In this document: in pieces, positions 11,076 through 22,779 of the stretch
How positions within the stretch are numbered: the first letter of the stretch is position 1
How the letters are laid out: every line of letters starts with the position of its first letter
Assembly: GCF_020283565.1 (NCBI RefSeq)
Contig: NC_060065.1
Coordinates: 46,240,409-46,304,408, forward strand
Origin: Trifolium pratense
Lineage: Eukaryota > Streptophyta > Magnoliopsida > Fabales > Fabaceae
Length of the DNA stretch: 64,000 nt
Reading direction: 5' to 3'
The notes under the pieces: model-generated
The model's input: only the letters and a program-made list of their open reading frames with translations
What the model was told of the DNA's origin: nothing
The model's database searches: none
Made by a program: the position numbers and the translations under genes

Positions 11076-11837
11076 GTTCCTATAATTTAGCACAAAATAT
11101 AGTCATGCAATAGCCAATAGCTCTATGATCTATGGTATATAAAAACGGGTGCATAATCTCTAGAAAATGTTAAAGATATATTCTTATTATATTTATAATA
11201 AAATGTAATATTATTTTTTTTAATTGTAATTATTATAAAATTTATTTCTTTCCAATAATGTTGTACATTTAGACTACTTTTGTAAGATTCGTATTTGAAA
11301 ATCTAATTAAATAAACAAGGTGATCATAACCAAATCGCCTTCACCAGATTCAACCATTTCTAGAACTACCCAAAAAAACGTATAATAATAGATCAATGCT
11401 AAACAGCGTGATGTGAAAGTGATATATGTTATAGCAATGTAAATTGACAATCTCATCTACTTATATTAATGTTTGATAATTAATTTGTTAACCTTTTTTT
11501 TTATAAAAAAGTAGTTAATTCATTATCAAAATTAAAATCATAGAACAATATAGTGTGGCATAAATAGTAGATATTTGGATCCGTTAATTATTTAGTTATG
11601 TGTTTGATCCTTTGCCAATGTGTAAAATATTTGTTGGCAGAGGTCAACCTTTAAATGGATCTCAGTTACCACGAACGAATTAGTCTTTGCAGTTGCGCGT
11701 GGAGGATACTTTTGGTTTACCAAAATAATATAAAAAAATTAAAATGATAGAACCGGTGCAGTGCATTCATTAAATTGAAAAACACATCTTATTCCATTCA
11801 CATCTTATCTTATAGTATTAATTAATTAATAATCTTG
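11076..11837. other. Upstream region of FIT-like copy 1
   Basis: AT-rich, with no open frame of note. About 11250-11310 (ACATTTAGACTACTTTTGTA) and 11745-11880 resemble the upstream region of copy 2 (about 25540-25600 and 25800-25963), so the duplicated segment includes promoter DNA. Confidence 0.55.
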
Positions 11838-11847
11838 CTATATAATA
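11838..11847 (+). promoter_or_regulatory. Candidate TATA box of FIT-like copy 1
   Basis: TATATAATA-type sequence about 35-45 bp before the ATG at 11882. If used, the 5' leader would be very short. The AAATTACACC ATG context is shared with copy 2. Confidence 0.35.
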
Positions 11848-11881
11848 CTATTAGATCTGTCAACTATATCCAAATTACACC

Positions 11882-13872
11882 ATGAACTCAAATATGGATG
11901 AGCACCAAAACTCACTAGTGTACACCAATAATTTTGAACTTCATGACTTCATTGATGATCCAAACTTTGATCAATTTGTCGATTTAATTCGAGGTGAGAA
12001 TGAAGATGAAATATGTAACTTTGGTTCTGACCTTATCAATGATTGTTTCGTTGATAATAATCATCATCAGCTTCTTCCAATTCCTCCAAATCCATTAATA
12101 TTTGATCACAACAGCAACAACAATAGTAATATTGTGAATGTGTTTGATCCAAGCTCTAGCACAATTGGCTCCTTCTCTAGTTATTCTAGGGAGGTTAAGG
12201 GAGAAGGAGAAAATGATGGAGATGATTCTTCGGCACCAACAATCACAACGACTGGAATTGATGATGGCAAACCTAGTGGTAAAACCGATAGGTCTAAGAC
12301 ACTCATTTCCGAAAGGAGAAGGAGAGGTCGGATGAAGGATAAGCTTTATGCGTTGCGCTCTTTGGTTCCCAATATTACAAAAGTAAGTATTCTTATTTCA
12401 ATTAAATTTCGAACTTTGAAACTCATGCATAAATTCATTTAGTGTCTCTTAATTAGTTCATCATTGAGCTACCTATTTGAGACGAGGCCATACTCTTGTT
12501 TTTTGGTACGCGAGGGCATACTTGTTATTCAAGTCATCTCAAAGAAAATATTTACTTCGGTAAAGAATCCTGAAAAATACTAATCATAGAAATCTACTAG
12601 GGTTTCACCTTAGTTTTGTAAACTTATCTAAACCAAGTTGCAAAGATTTATTTTTACGGATTAAACATTTATAGTTGTTTTTTTTTTGGCACAAGATTAG
12701 GGTTTCTAAACTTTTTAAGTATTCAATCCAATATACTTGATATTAGTCATTAAAGAAAGAAAAATGTAAAAAGCTTAAATGCGCTAAACTAATTAATACT
12801 ATGAAGTTTTAAACGAAACAGAGAACAATGAATACTCTAAACCATACAAACTCGAATGGGTTTGTTAATTTTCAATTTATGTTTATCTCTTTTGTAAATA
12901 GACAGTAAATAAAGCGTAGATAAATTAAGCAAACCCAAGCTCTACAAAATGGTCGGCAAAAGTGTAATGTAATTGTTATAATTATATATCACAGATGGAT
13001 AAGGCCTCAATAATTGGGGATGCAGTATCATATGTGCATGACCTTCAAACACAATCTAGGAAGTTAAAGGCTGAGGTTGCAGGACTTGAAGCATCCTTAT
13101 TAGTGTCTGAAAATTATGAAGGATCAATTAACAACACCATTAATGCTCAAAGCCATCCCATTTGCAAGAAAATTATCCAGGTTTGTTTAATTTTTTTTTC
13201 ATTTCACTTTTTTTTTTCCCTTCTATATCCTAGGTATGATTTGTGTCTAGTTAGAACTTGGATAGATCCATATAAAAAAAATTACAAGCAGTTTTTTTCA
13301 CAAGACTCGAACTAACTTTATCTAAACTATTAATTAGTCCAATACTTTAGTTGATCTTTCAATATATATATATGCTATATATGCTATATATGTAGGTGGA
13401 CATGTTCCAAGTGGAGGAAAGAGGATATTATGCAAAAATATTGTGCAATAGAGGAGAAGGAGTAGCTCCTTCATTGTACAAGGCTATTGAATCTCTTGCA
13501 AATTTCAATATTCAAAATTCAAACTTGGCTACAGTTTGTGACAATTTTCTACTTACATTTACATTGAATGTAAGTTAATTAATTAGCCTCTTCATATACT
13601 CCTTTCAGTTTAAAGATTTATCGAATAACTAATGCATGTATTTTGTAAATCAGATACATTAGTTATTTAATAAATTTGAAGAAAAAAATGTTTATGTTTG
13701 AGATTGGAGGAAGCACAATTCATTGATTAGGATTTTCTTAAGGATTAACTAGTCATTGATTTGTTGAAAACAGGTAAATGGTTGTGAACAAGAAATGAAC
13801 CTTCAAAATTTGAAGCTATGGGTGGCTGGTGCACTTTTGAACCAAGGCTTTGAATTCATGCCATCCTTTTGA
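11882..13872 (+). CDS. FIT: FIT/FER-type bHLH transcription factor, copy 1 (four exons)
   Basis: Exons 11882-12382, 12995-13180, 13396-13569 and 13774-13872, all in phase 0 with GT/AG borders, give 319 aa; Arabidopsis FIT is about the same size. The acidic N-terminus is followed by a basic region and HLH: ISERRRRGRMKDKLYALRSL at about residues 142-161, then [18 protein letters not shown] at the start of exon 2. The Glu (144) and the Arg four residues on (148), which contact the E-box, are present. The C-terminal [18 protein letters not shown] block is characteristic of FIT/FER. In Arabidopsis and tomato this factor dimerises with subgroup Ib bHLHs in root nuclei and activates FRO2 and IRT1 under iron deficiency. 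A second copy lies 14 kb downstream. Function in this species is inferred from family. Confidence 0.88.
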
Positions 13873-14760
13873 GCCATTGCATGAAGTAGTATTCCACGGG
13901 AAGATTGCTAGAAAAAATAAATTAAAGTATTACAAATTTTGTTGTCTCTATGTTTTTTCTGTTTCTAATTTGCATCCTTATTCAAGATTTTTATAGTAGT
14001 GATACACATTATGTATTTTGTTAGAGTAATTAAATTGATTGACTCTCTTTAATAAAATTTAAAACGGAAAATAATATTATTGATACTATCCGAGCAAAAG
14101 ACAGGCCGTGTGATTAAAAAAAATAAAACCATATAGTATAAACTATATACTGTATTTTTCACACTGTCAAAAAAAAAAAATATACTGTATTTTTCATGTG
14201 GTATGTGCAACTGTATATAAATATCTCTTTTCTTGAAAAAGAATGTTTTATAGTAGTATTTAATACTAAACTAAGCAAAATGTGTACAAGAATTAGAGCA
14301 AACTATATTGTTTCAAAAGAAAAATAATTAGAGCAAGTAATAGAACAATATAGATTCAATCTAAAACTCGAGTTCACAATTGTGTCGGTTAATCGGCAGG
14401 AACCCTGGTGGCTCAAATCATAAAGACATTGTAGAGAAGATGGCTTTTCCCGGTGTTTGTTGGGACCACCAGACCACGGTGGTTGGTATCGACAATAGAG
14501 GTAAGGACCATCAGACAACCGCGGTTAGAAGGACCATCGGTAAGTAGGACCAGTTCTCTAACTCGAAGTGATATACATGAGGGTCATTTAAGGCGGACAG
14601 TTGGTCAAAGGACCAACCTAGAAGTGGGGTGTGTACCTGCAACTATGCAAGAACTTTGACTATCAACTAAGTAAGTGCATAAAGTGAGAGGTATTAGTTA
14701 TAATAGAGCATACTTGAGCTTGAACCATAAAAGGTAGGCTTTATAGTTAAGAGGTAATGA
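13873..14760. other. 3' flank of FIT-like copy 1 and unclassified repeat
   Basis: 13873-14080 matches the 3' flank of copy 2 (30590-30790) closely. About 14380-14660 is less AT-rich and has repeated GGACCA/GGTCC motifs (GGGACCACCAGACCACGGTG); it may be an LTR fragment. No gene seen. Confidence 0.45.
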
Positions 14761-15245
14761 ATAAAATGTCAAATAAATTTCAAAATTTGTCAAATACCTC
14801 ACTGAAGTTTAGAAATAAGTAAATACCTTCCTGAAATTGTAAAACGTCAATCAAATTGCCCCCTGCTCCGTTTACTCAGTCTATTTTGATGAGGAAAAGA
14901 TGGATGAGACAAGAATTGATAAAGAGTATGATGTTGGTGAATGAGGTTTCTTGTCTGGTTATGAATCTGATGACTCAGATTGGTCTATTGGGTGGTTAGA
15001 ACCTCTTGATTCTAATTTTGAAAGCAATGATAATGATGATGAGGATAATTCTGGTAATGATAGTTTTGTTGTTTCGGTTCCTTGTTATTCACCTGGTTGC
15101 AAGGAGGTTGAAGGTTCAAACAATGTGCTTTTGAAGGCTCAAAATAGACGGAGCAAACGAAGCAGTGGGCAATTTGATTGACGTTTTCCAATTTCAAGGG
15201 GGTATTTGCCTATTTCAAATTACAAGGGGGTATTTGACATTTTAC
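14761..15245 (+). mobile_element. Mutator-like deletion derivative with transposase fragment
   Basis: About 130-bp terminal inverted repeats: the left arm begins ATAAAATGTCAAATA and includes AAACGTCAATCAAATTGCCC; the right arm (about 15150-15245) is its complement. Between them an open stretch reads SGYESDDSDWSIGWLEPLDS followed by an Asp/Asn-rich run, with an in-frame stop just upstream. Acidic N-termini of this kind occur in plant MuDR transposases, so this is probably a heavily deleted MULE; that link is inference. Flanks were not resolved into a 9-bp duplication. Confidence 0.5.
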
Positions 15246-15344
15246 TCAAGAGGTAACATTCCTAGGCGATAAAACATTCTACTAGACAGTTGTCCCTGTA
15301 GACAGCAAACAAATTGTCTAAGGTTCTTGATCTGATGGATATGA

Positions 15345-16760
15345 TGGGTCTGTTGAGACAAAATCCTATATTGATGTTTTAAGTTGGACTTATTAAAGGA
15401 TCATAACAGTGCAAATAAGTCATTTAGGGCAAATAATCAATTTTGGTTTATGGACTTACTCATATAAGCTTCTTTAAGGAATAATAACTTCACATCATGC
15501 AACAAGGCTCTATGTTCTCCAAGAACATCATTAAAGAAGATAATCTAGACCAATGAGAACTCAACAACAAGTGGCGATAGCTTGTAAGGAAGCTCCACAT
15601 CTGATCCAAGTACAAGGGTATGACAAGGGTGGCTACATTCTTCCATAAAAATGTACTCACATCACTATTCATGTGTACTTTGAAGGACAAGTGAACAGTT
15701 GTTATTCTATGCCTTTGTTGAGCATTTACAGTTGTTTGACAACTTGCAACAGCTCAAAAATTCATTGGACCTTATCCACACCATTTCAGAGAATGGTCTC
15801 CAACATCGTGGAGAATTATCTCCCAAGTTTTTGCACTTAGGTGTCAATCTTATTCAAAGGCATTCAAATCTTATTTCCACACATGGGAAATACATTTGCA
15901 ACAGATATATGCTCAGAAACAACTCATTGACAGTTGGCTAAGGAATATTTCTGTCAACAAGTACAATGTGACAGTCAGAGACTATTAAAAGAATGATCTC
16001 CTGGAGCATCTAAAGGACAAAATCACATAGACTGTTTTGTTTCTCTCTCACAACGGCTATTTCTTCACTCAAAACATATATGTCTGATGTCCAAACAACA
16101 AGGGAGCATCTCCATCTATAAATAGCACGTTGATTTGGTTGGAAGAACAAGAACTTGAATCACAAAAGCAATCTAATACATTCTATCTCAAGCAATCAAG
16201 CTCTTCTTTTCACTCTTACTCTAAAGCTCTCTAGAAATCTAGGATCATATTTCGAAGAGTACTTTGAGTGTATAATTTGTAAGCATCACAACCGGTTAGG
16301 TTTATAAGCTTAGATCAAGTCAATTGAGTATAATTGATTGAGGTTACCTTGTAAAGGTAGATCAGCTGGTTATAGCTGGATACTTTGTGATCTTGATTTA
16401 GATCATAAAGGGTCTTTGATCTGGGCTTAGATCAAAGGGAAGTAATTGTAATCTTGGTCTAGATTATAGTGAATAATCTCTCGCAAGTGGGGACTGGAGT
16501 AGCCCATACTATTAAGGGGTGAACTAGGATAAATTTTTTGTGTGATTCTCTTCTCTCTTACTCTTTTATTTTGTGCAAACACTATACACACTAATCACTT
16601 AATTATTTGCACTTATATTTTTTAGGAGAACGTTTTTCAGTTGATCTAACAACTGTGCTACTGTAGGCTGTTGTTGTCTTAACTTATTTTGCAGTTTAAA
16701 ATTTTAAAAGAGTCATAATTCAAACCTCATTTCTTGTGACAAACCTTATTACTTCAGGGT
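15345..16760 (+). mobile_element. Ty1-copia (SIRE/Maximus-like) LTR, solo or truncated
   Basis: Starts near TGTTGAGACAAAATCC (15352). A TATA-type TATAAATAGCACG lies at about 16118. It has the GGGGACTGGAGTAGCCC ... GGTGAACTAGGATAAA block typical of long legume copia LTRs, and ends in degraded AATTCAAACCTCATTTCTTG. No gag or pol reading frame follows, so this is a solo or truncated LTR. Confidence 0.55.
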
Positions 16761-16927
16761 CCTTCTAGGATTGCGGTGACCCACTCCCTAAAACGAGAAT
16801 GAGCCTCAGCCCCAATGCCAAACAATATAATCAATTAAAATGCACAAACATATAGTTTGTGTAGAACACCGCCAATGCACAAATGGAAGAGCCTAATAAA
16901 AAAAACAAGGCCACACCATAACCAATA

Positions 16928-17266
16928 CTCCTTTCGTCCAAATTTTCTTTGATCTTTTTTTCTTATAATTTAGGAAAAAGGAGTAAAGATTTAAAGAAAG
17001 ACTTACAAATTAATTTAAATATAGTTTATTTGTTACATCAAAACAAACATAGAATTTTTAAAATTGTGGTGCTAACTTTAGAAGGAGAAAAATAAAAATC
17101 TGTTGATGTTCAATATGAAATATCAAATTACTATATTGCAAATTTAAGAGATCAAATTAATCCACCCTTATAATTTTAAAAACTATGTCAAAATAAAAAA
17201 TTCATAATACATTTTGATCAAAATTTTGACTCATAAATATTGACGTTTGGTTTAAAATGACAAGAG
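16928..17266. mobile_element. Degenerate Stowaway-like MITE
   Basis: Left end TA|CTCCTTTCGTCCAAATT. The right end ACAAGAG|TA is weak. Flanking TA dinucleotides fit a Tc1/mariner-type target. Confidence 0.3.
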
Positions 17267-17747
17267 TATTAATTTAATTAAACTTTCTTCTAAAAAAAAT
17301 ATATTTGTTTAATAGAATTAAAAAGTTTTCAAATATTTTAATATTAACTTATGAAAATTATAAATAAAATAATTATTAATCATGTTAAAGTTCATATACT
17401 TGTTGTCATATTCAAATTGTGTTTGCATTATGTTATAAATACATAATAATTTAATAGTGTTGTATTTTTTTAAAAAATTGATACATATACTTTTATATAA
17501 TTATAAAATGAAAATATAAAAATATTTATGCGGGTATAAGGCAAGATGGATACTAAGGTACCCGTACCTATATATATCCACTTTGATCTGCGTGTTTTTA
17601 CTCATATCATGCTCATACCCATAATACGGGATTTTATCTTACCCGTAATGAATATTTTTTGCATGTACGCACTGAGTATGAGCCTAGTTGTCATCCCTAA
17701 AATTATACCAAAAAAATTGTATAAAAGAAAAAGGAGAAAGAAAGAAA
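17267..17747. other. AT-rich DNA, no gene seen
   Basis: About 17525-17700 has tandem TACCCGTA/ATACCCATA-like motifs, which may be a TE scrap. The frame at 17546 overlaps this and the element that follows, and is not convincing. Confidence 0.35.
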
Positions 17748-18550
17748 GGCGGATGCTAGCATGGGAAAGGCTCCTAGGTCTCCCACCATGGGAAAATTAC
17801 ATGAGTCGTTGGATTAGCAATCTTATGATTTACTGCTTCTAGATAATAATTTCTTTTCTCTCTCTTTCCATCATCTCTTTCCTCTAGGTGTTTCCTGTGT
17901 GTTTTCGTTTCTTTTCAACTTCAAATCAATATTAATGCAAAAATCTCCCAATTTTATTTCTATTAAATTCATTGAAATTTCAAACTAATCAATTACTAGA
18001 TCTACACATCATAAAATATTCATGAGTGAATAGAAAAGTTCAACCAAGCAATTTAAGACCCATTAAATCCTCACACAAATACTCACAATCATCTCCTTTT
18101 TTATTATTTTTCTCTGTAGAAGTTTCTTGGTTGGTGTTTACTTACCACAACAACAATGATATTAATTATAATAATAATGGGTTTTAATTTTATTTTTAAT
18201 TTTAACCAAAACATTTGAAAGAATTGGAGAAAATAAGAGTAGGAAAAATGAATTGGAAGAAAAAAATGAAATAGGAGAAAATGGCTAAACAAAAAACACA
18301 AAAATAAAAACTTGTGATGAATCTTTTATTGTTTGAGTCTGAATCATCAGTGTGACTATGGTGAAGAGATGTAGAGAACCAAGAGGTGATGATGACAGAA
18401 AAGGTGAAAGCTGCAGAGAGAGATGATGGAAAGAGAGAGAAAAGAAATTTATCACCTACATAGAGTACATCATAATATTGTTAATCCAACGGCTCATGTA
18501 ATTTTCCCATGATGGGAGACCTAGGGGCATTTCCCATGCTAGCATCCGCC
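17748..18550. mobile_element. Mutator-like non-autonomous element, 803 bp
   Basis: Near-perfect terminal inverted repeats of about 75 bp: GGCGGATGCTAGCATGGGAA at the left, and its complement at 18476-18550. The 9-bp flanks AGAAAGAAA and AAGAAGAAA match at 7 positions. Complementary CT/GA-rich tracts continue inside the arms. No transposase. Confidence 0.7.
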
Positions 18551-18964
18551 AAGAAGAAATTGTTACTAATTAATAGTTACACTAATTTAACCATTTTATA
18601 ATATGTGAGAACTTCGTTCTTTGAGGTTACAATGTCAATAGCTTTTACTCCTAAGATAACATATCTATTAGTTGTACATTAGTAGCAACCAATAATAAAT
18701 TAGTGCAAATGGTATGAGTTTTAATCTCCTTCAACATATGATTAAAGGTTCATTTATCATCTTATGCGTATGAAAAAAATTCAGTTGAGAAAGAAGAACT
18801 CACCGATAACTTGATAAAAAAAAAAACATTGTACATTAGTAGCATGTAAAAAGAATAATATATCATGACAAATCCCTATTTAAGTGGAGTCACCTAACAT
18901 TGATTCCTAATGCATAAAAAATGAATTTTGTGTACAAACTAGTGAGTTGTTGTTGGACATATAT

Positions 18965-19214
18965 ACTCCTCCGTCCCAATTTGATTTACACAGTTGACTG
19001 TTATGCACTATTGACACATGTTGTTTTGACCTTATTTTTCTACTAATAAACAAAAATAAATATTAGCATATAAGATGTTGTTTGATTCGTCTCGATTAGT
19101 ATTTTCAAAATATCAAATTTTTACTATTATACAATTAAAAATATTAATCGTCAAAGATATGCATCGTCATACGTAACGCAGTCAACTGTGTCAATCAAAT
19201 CGGAACGGAGAGAA
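18965..19214. mobile_element. Stowaway MITE, 250 bp
   Basis: TA-flanked; ends CTCCTCCGTCCCAATTTGAT and CAAATCGGAACGGAGAGAA, with the complementary CAGTTGACTG and CAGTCAACTG just inside. Confidence 0.75.
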
Positions 19215-19815
19215 TAGATTGTTGTGTAAAAACTAAAAACTAACAAGCTTCTTACTTTTTATTAATATCATTTCACATGGAGAGGTAAATATAGTGCTGA
19301 CATTCACGTATATTTATTTGAAAAAAACAAAGGATTATATTATATCAATGAAAAGATTCTAGTATGAAGAAGACAACTGAAAAAATGACATTATAGTTGC
19401 TAATTATTCCCCTCTAATGTTGGCTGGTCGAGAAAGTAAATGTCTTCCAGCAGCAATATCAGATCTCATATATGTTTGTTATATAAAGGACAATTTTTAT
19501 TATTTAAAAAATTATTAATTGAATGAGTGTTTTCGAGATTTTTTATTAAATATAATTTTTTAAAATTTTATATCACTAATAATAGTGAAAATTTATTATT
19601 TCATACAAAATAAAAAATAAAAAAATTAATATAATACTTATAAACAATCGAATTGTGTTTTTTCATATGAAATGATTTTCTTTAAAATACAATAATTGAC
19701 AAATAGTCTTTTGTTTATAAAAATTTATCATTAATTTATTTAATTAAAAACTAAATGTACCGATACACTGTAATTTATGAATTTACCATAAAAAATCCCT
19801 ATATAAAGAGATTTT
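19215..19815. other. Distal 3' flank shared with FIT-like copy 2
   Basis: About 19305-19480 (GTGCTGACATTCACGT ... TTATTCCCCTCTAATGTTGG ... GTCGAGAAAGTA) matches about 31160-31300 beside copy 2. The remainder to 19815 is AT-rich with no gene. Confidence 0.6.
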
Positions 19816-20824
19816 TGTTATGAATATATTAGTAGATGTCTATTAGTCTTGACCAATATTCATTGACCCATATATTGTCCTATACATAGAGCATATGATA
19901 CAATGTAATATACACATTGAATAGAACAATACAAGAGTCTATTCTCTTTTCTCTTTATCTCCTTCATCTCTTCTTCTCTATTCTTGTTATTCTCTAGGAA
20001 TAGTTGATATCACGTTATCAGCATGATAGTCTCTCTCCCTTCTCAAGAAAGGTATAGCAACCATGGGAGGTGGTAAGTTTATTTCCTAATTTTTTATTCT
20101 ATTTTTTTCGTTTTTTTATATTGATTCACATCCTACGATCCAGAAGTATCGTAGTGAAATTTTTAAAATATGAATCCCGAAGATTCATCGTGTGATGAAA
20201 TTTTAAAATATAAATCCTGAAGATTCATAAGCCTACGCTTCTAAAATATCAATCCATGAAGGATTGGAAAAATAACTTATTTGTTCTATTATATCGTTCT
20301 TAAAGAATTTAAAAATCCAAATTTTGTTCTCCATGAAATCTTGATGAATTCAATTGGGACACATTCCTGAAGGATGTAGAAAATAATTGACGAGATCCAT
20401 ATATTTATAGAGTTTTTGAAAAACTCGTGAATAATTCAATATATTTATGCATCCCTGAAGGATTGCACATTTTTATATAATCTTATTTTATTCATTTTGA
20501 ATTCCATAAGAATTCAATCTATATGCATCCCTGAAGGATTACACCAATATATATTCTTCTTACATTATAATATATGTTATACAGTTCCTGAAGAACTCGA
20601 TGTTATATGCATTCCAGAAGAATTGAATAAATGATTATTTTTACATTATAACGATGTTATATAATTAATTCTTAAAGAATTTCCTATGAATTATTTCTTA
20701 TGAATTCAAAAAGAATTCAATATACATATACATGCATCCCTGAAGGATAACTTTATCAATTTATTTAGAGCTTTGGCTATTTATAATTTTTACTGAATTT
20801 ATTTTTATTTACAGTTATTATTAT

Positions 20825-20915
<91 letters not shown>

Positions 20916-20952
20916 TATGATGTATGCATATCATGTTGATTAAAAAAAAAAA
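19816..20952 (+). mobile_element. Left arm: Ty1-copia-type LTR plus 5' leader
   Basis: An LTR of about 181 bp (19816-19996) begins TGTTATGAATATATTAG, has a TATA-like region and a CT-rich tract, and is followed by a leader with about ten copies of a CCTGAAGGAT-like motif. No gag/pol. The whole segment is mirrored at 22780-23839 on the opposite strand. Confidence 0.65.
20817..20914. repeat. (AAT)n microsatellite
   Basis: About 98 bp of AAT/TAA repeats inside the left arm; the right arm has a short ATTATTATT counterpart at about 22843. Confidence 0.9.
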
Positions 20953-21377
20953 CTAATTTGATAGTATCTTGTAAAGCATAAACATATCCCAATAAGTTAC
21001 TATTAATGTCATTTTCATAACATAGGTTACATTATAATTATTATTAATTTCATTATTTTACTATTTAATTTGCATTATAAAATTTTAGTACGTTACATTA
21101 TATTAGTATTAATAAAAATAATTGAAATTATCTTTTATTAGACTGTGTTCACTATATGCTTATCTAAACACAGTCTGATAATAGATAATTCCAATTATTT
21201 TATTAATACTAATATAATGTAACGTACTGATATTTTATAATGCAAATTAAATAGTAACATAATGAAATTAATAATAATTATAATGTAACATATGCCATGA
21301 ATGAGATTAATTAGTAACTTATTGAAAATAAATTGGAATATTTTTATGCTTTATAACATGATGATACGTATCAAATT
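20953..21377. repeat. Foldback palindrome, about 200-bp arms
   Basis: The left arm from CTAATTTGATA through TAATGTAACGTAC-like sequence is mirrored, ending TATCAAATTA. The centre is near 21160, with ACTGTGTT ... AACACAGT around it. It probably represents a MITE that landed between the Helitron hairpin and its 3' terminus. Confidence 0.65.
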
Positions 21378-21494
21378 ACCCGTGCGATGCACGGGTGTTA
21401 TGCGGTATTTTATATTATAATGTTGAAAAATCATTCGTATAAATTGAAACAATAAGTATTATGAAAATTATAATAATAACATCAATAAAAACAA

Positions 21495-21550
<56 letters not shown>
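21495..21550. repeat. (AAT)n microsatellite
   Basis: AATAAT tract within the Helitron-like element. Confidence 0.9.
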
Positions 21551-21551
<1 letters not shown>

Positions 21552-22326
21552 GTGATGTTCCTTAAAAAAAAATATAATAAACTGATGTAAATATAAGATA
21601 GATATTAAAGATGTGTTTATACATTTCGAAAAGATTACAATGGATCCTATTGCATCTACCAAAATAAGTTGGTAATCCATAAATTGTCATGTCACTATGA
21701 AAACGGTTTATGGTCATACTCATACACTGTGGTTAGATTAGTGGTTGCACAACTATCTAGGAATTATATATATCGATGCTTATACATTTAAAAAACTTAT
21801 TTATACATCAGATTTGAAGTTACTTTGGTATCTTCTTCATTAACATTGATTAGCAATATCTTTAACTCATTCTTCAAAATAACTATGGAAATGACAACAT
21901 ATAATTGACCATGGAAAACAATCGATGTTGAAACATAAGTTTTTATTTATATTATAAATCTCATTGGAGGATTCTGAGTTGGATAAACTACTTTATTATC
22001 TCTTACAAAAAAACTACTGTATTATCGAATTTGACATTTATATTAATTTGAAACTTATTGGAGTAAAAATAAACCAACTTAACTCATACTCAAATATCGA
22101 ATATGATAAAAATCATACAGGACATAACAACCATTAGTAAACTTTATTTTATCTATTTTTTTTACTAACATTAGAAAGTAGTCCTGACAATCAACCAACT
22201 CTTTATATTTATAAAGATTGGACAAAAGATTATTAGCAAAAACATTAACCTTTTTGAAAAAAAAACAATAAAATACAAAAAATAATAAAATGAACAAAAA
22301 AATGTAAATGAATAATAACCCAAAAT

Positions 22327-22331
22327 AATAA

Positions 22332-22380
<49 letters not shown>
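22327..22380. repeat. (AAT)n microsatellite
   Basis: Interrupted AAT tract at the equivalent internal position of the middle Helitron-like unit. Confidence 0.85.
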
Positions 22381-22573
22381 TACAATTAGTACCCCACATT
22401 AAATGAATGTAAGTGGATGATATGGCTAAATGAAAAGTTTTCATTGGTTTGTGGATTAGGGTTTAGATAGACAATTCCACAACTATCTAGGATTTATATA
22501 TATAGATTGAGTGTATATTAAAAAGTCATAAGTTTATAAATGTAGAATATGAAAAGTATAGAGATGAAATAAT

Positions 22574-22585
22574 AAAATAATAATA

Positions 22586-22649
<64 letters not shown>

Positions 22650-22650
22650 T
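22574..22650. repeat. (AAT)n microsatellite
   Basis: AAT tract at the equivalent internal position of the outer Helitron-like unit. Confidence 0.9.
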
Positions 22651-22779
22651 AAGTAGAAATGATGTGGCATTGTAGAGTGGTTTATTTGGATTTAAATGGG
22701 TGATGTGGCTAAATGAAACAATTTGATTGGTCTAAGTGGATTAGGGTTATGAGAACTATTTAGGAATTATATATATAGA

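Larger units (their letters stand above)
20953..22779 (-). mobile_element. Helitron-like non-autonomous element with repeated 5' ends
   Basis: Read on the minus strand, the 5' end at 22779 is TCTATATATATAATTCCTAA preceded by A. Two more TC-start ends of the same type lie inside, at 22506 and 21776, also preceded by A. The two outer ones are followed by similar sequence (ACCCTAATCCAC ... TTTCATTTAGCCA). Near the other end is a strong hairpin (ACCCGTGCGATGCACGGGT, 21378-21396), and the element ends TTAG followed by T, close to the Helitron CTRR|T rule. No Rep/helicase is encoded. The call is inferred from termini only. Confidence 0.45.

Noticed and set aside
12138..12335. 65-codon frame inside FIT-like exon 1
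   Set aside because: Out-of-frame shadow of the bHLH coding exon.
15490..15941. Frames within the copia LTR
   Set aside because: Non-coding LTR sequence; translations match no gag or pol motif.
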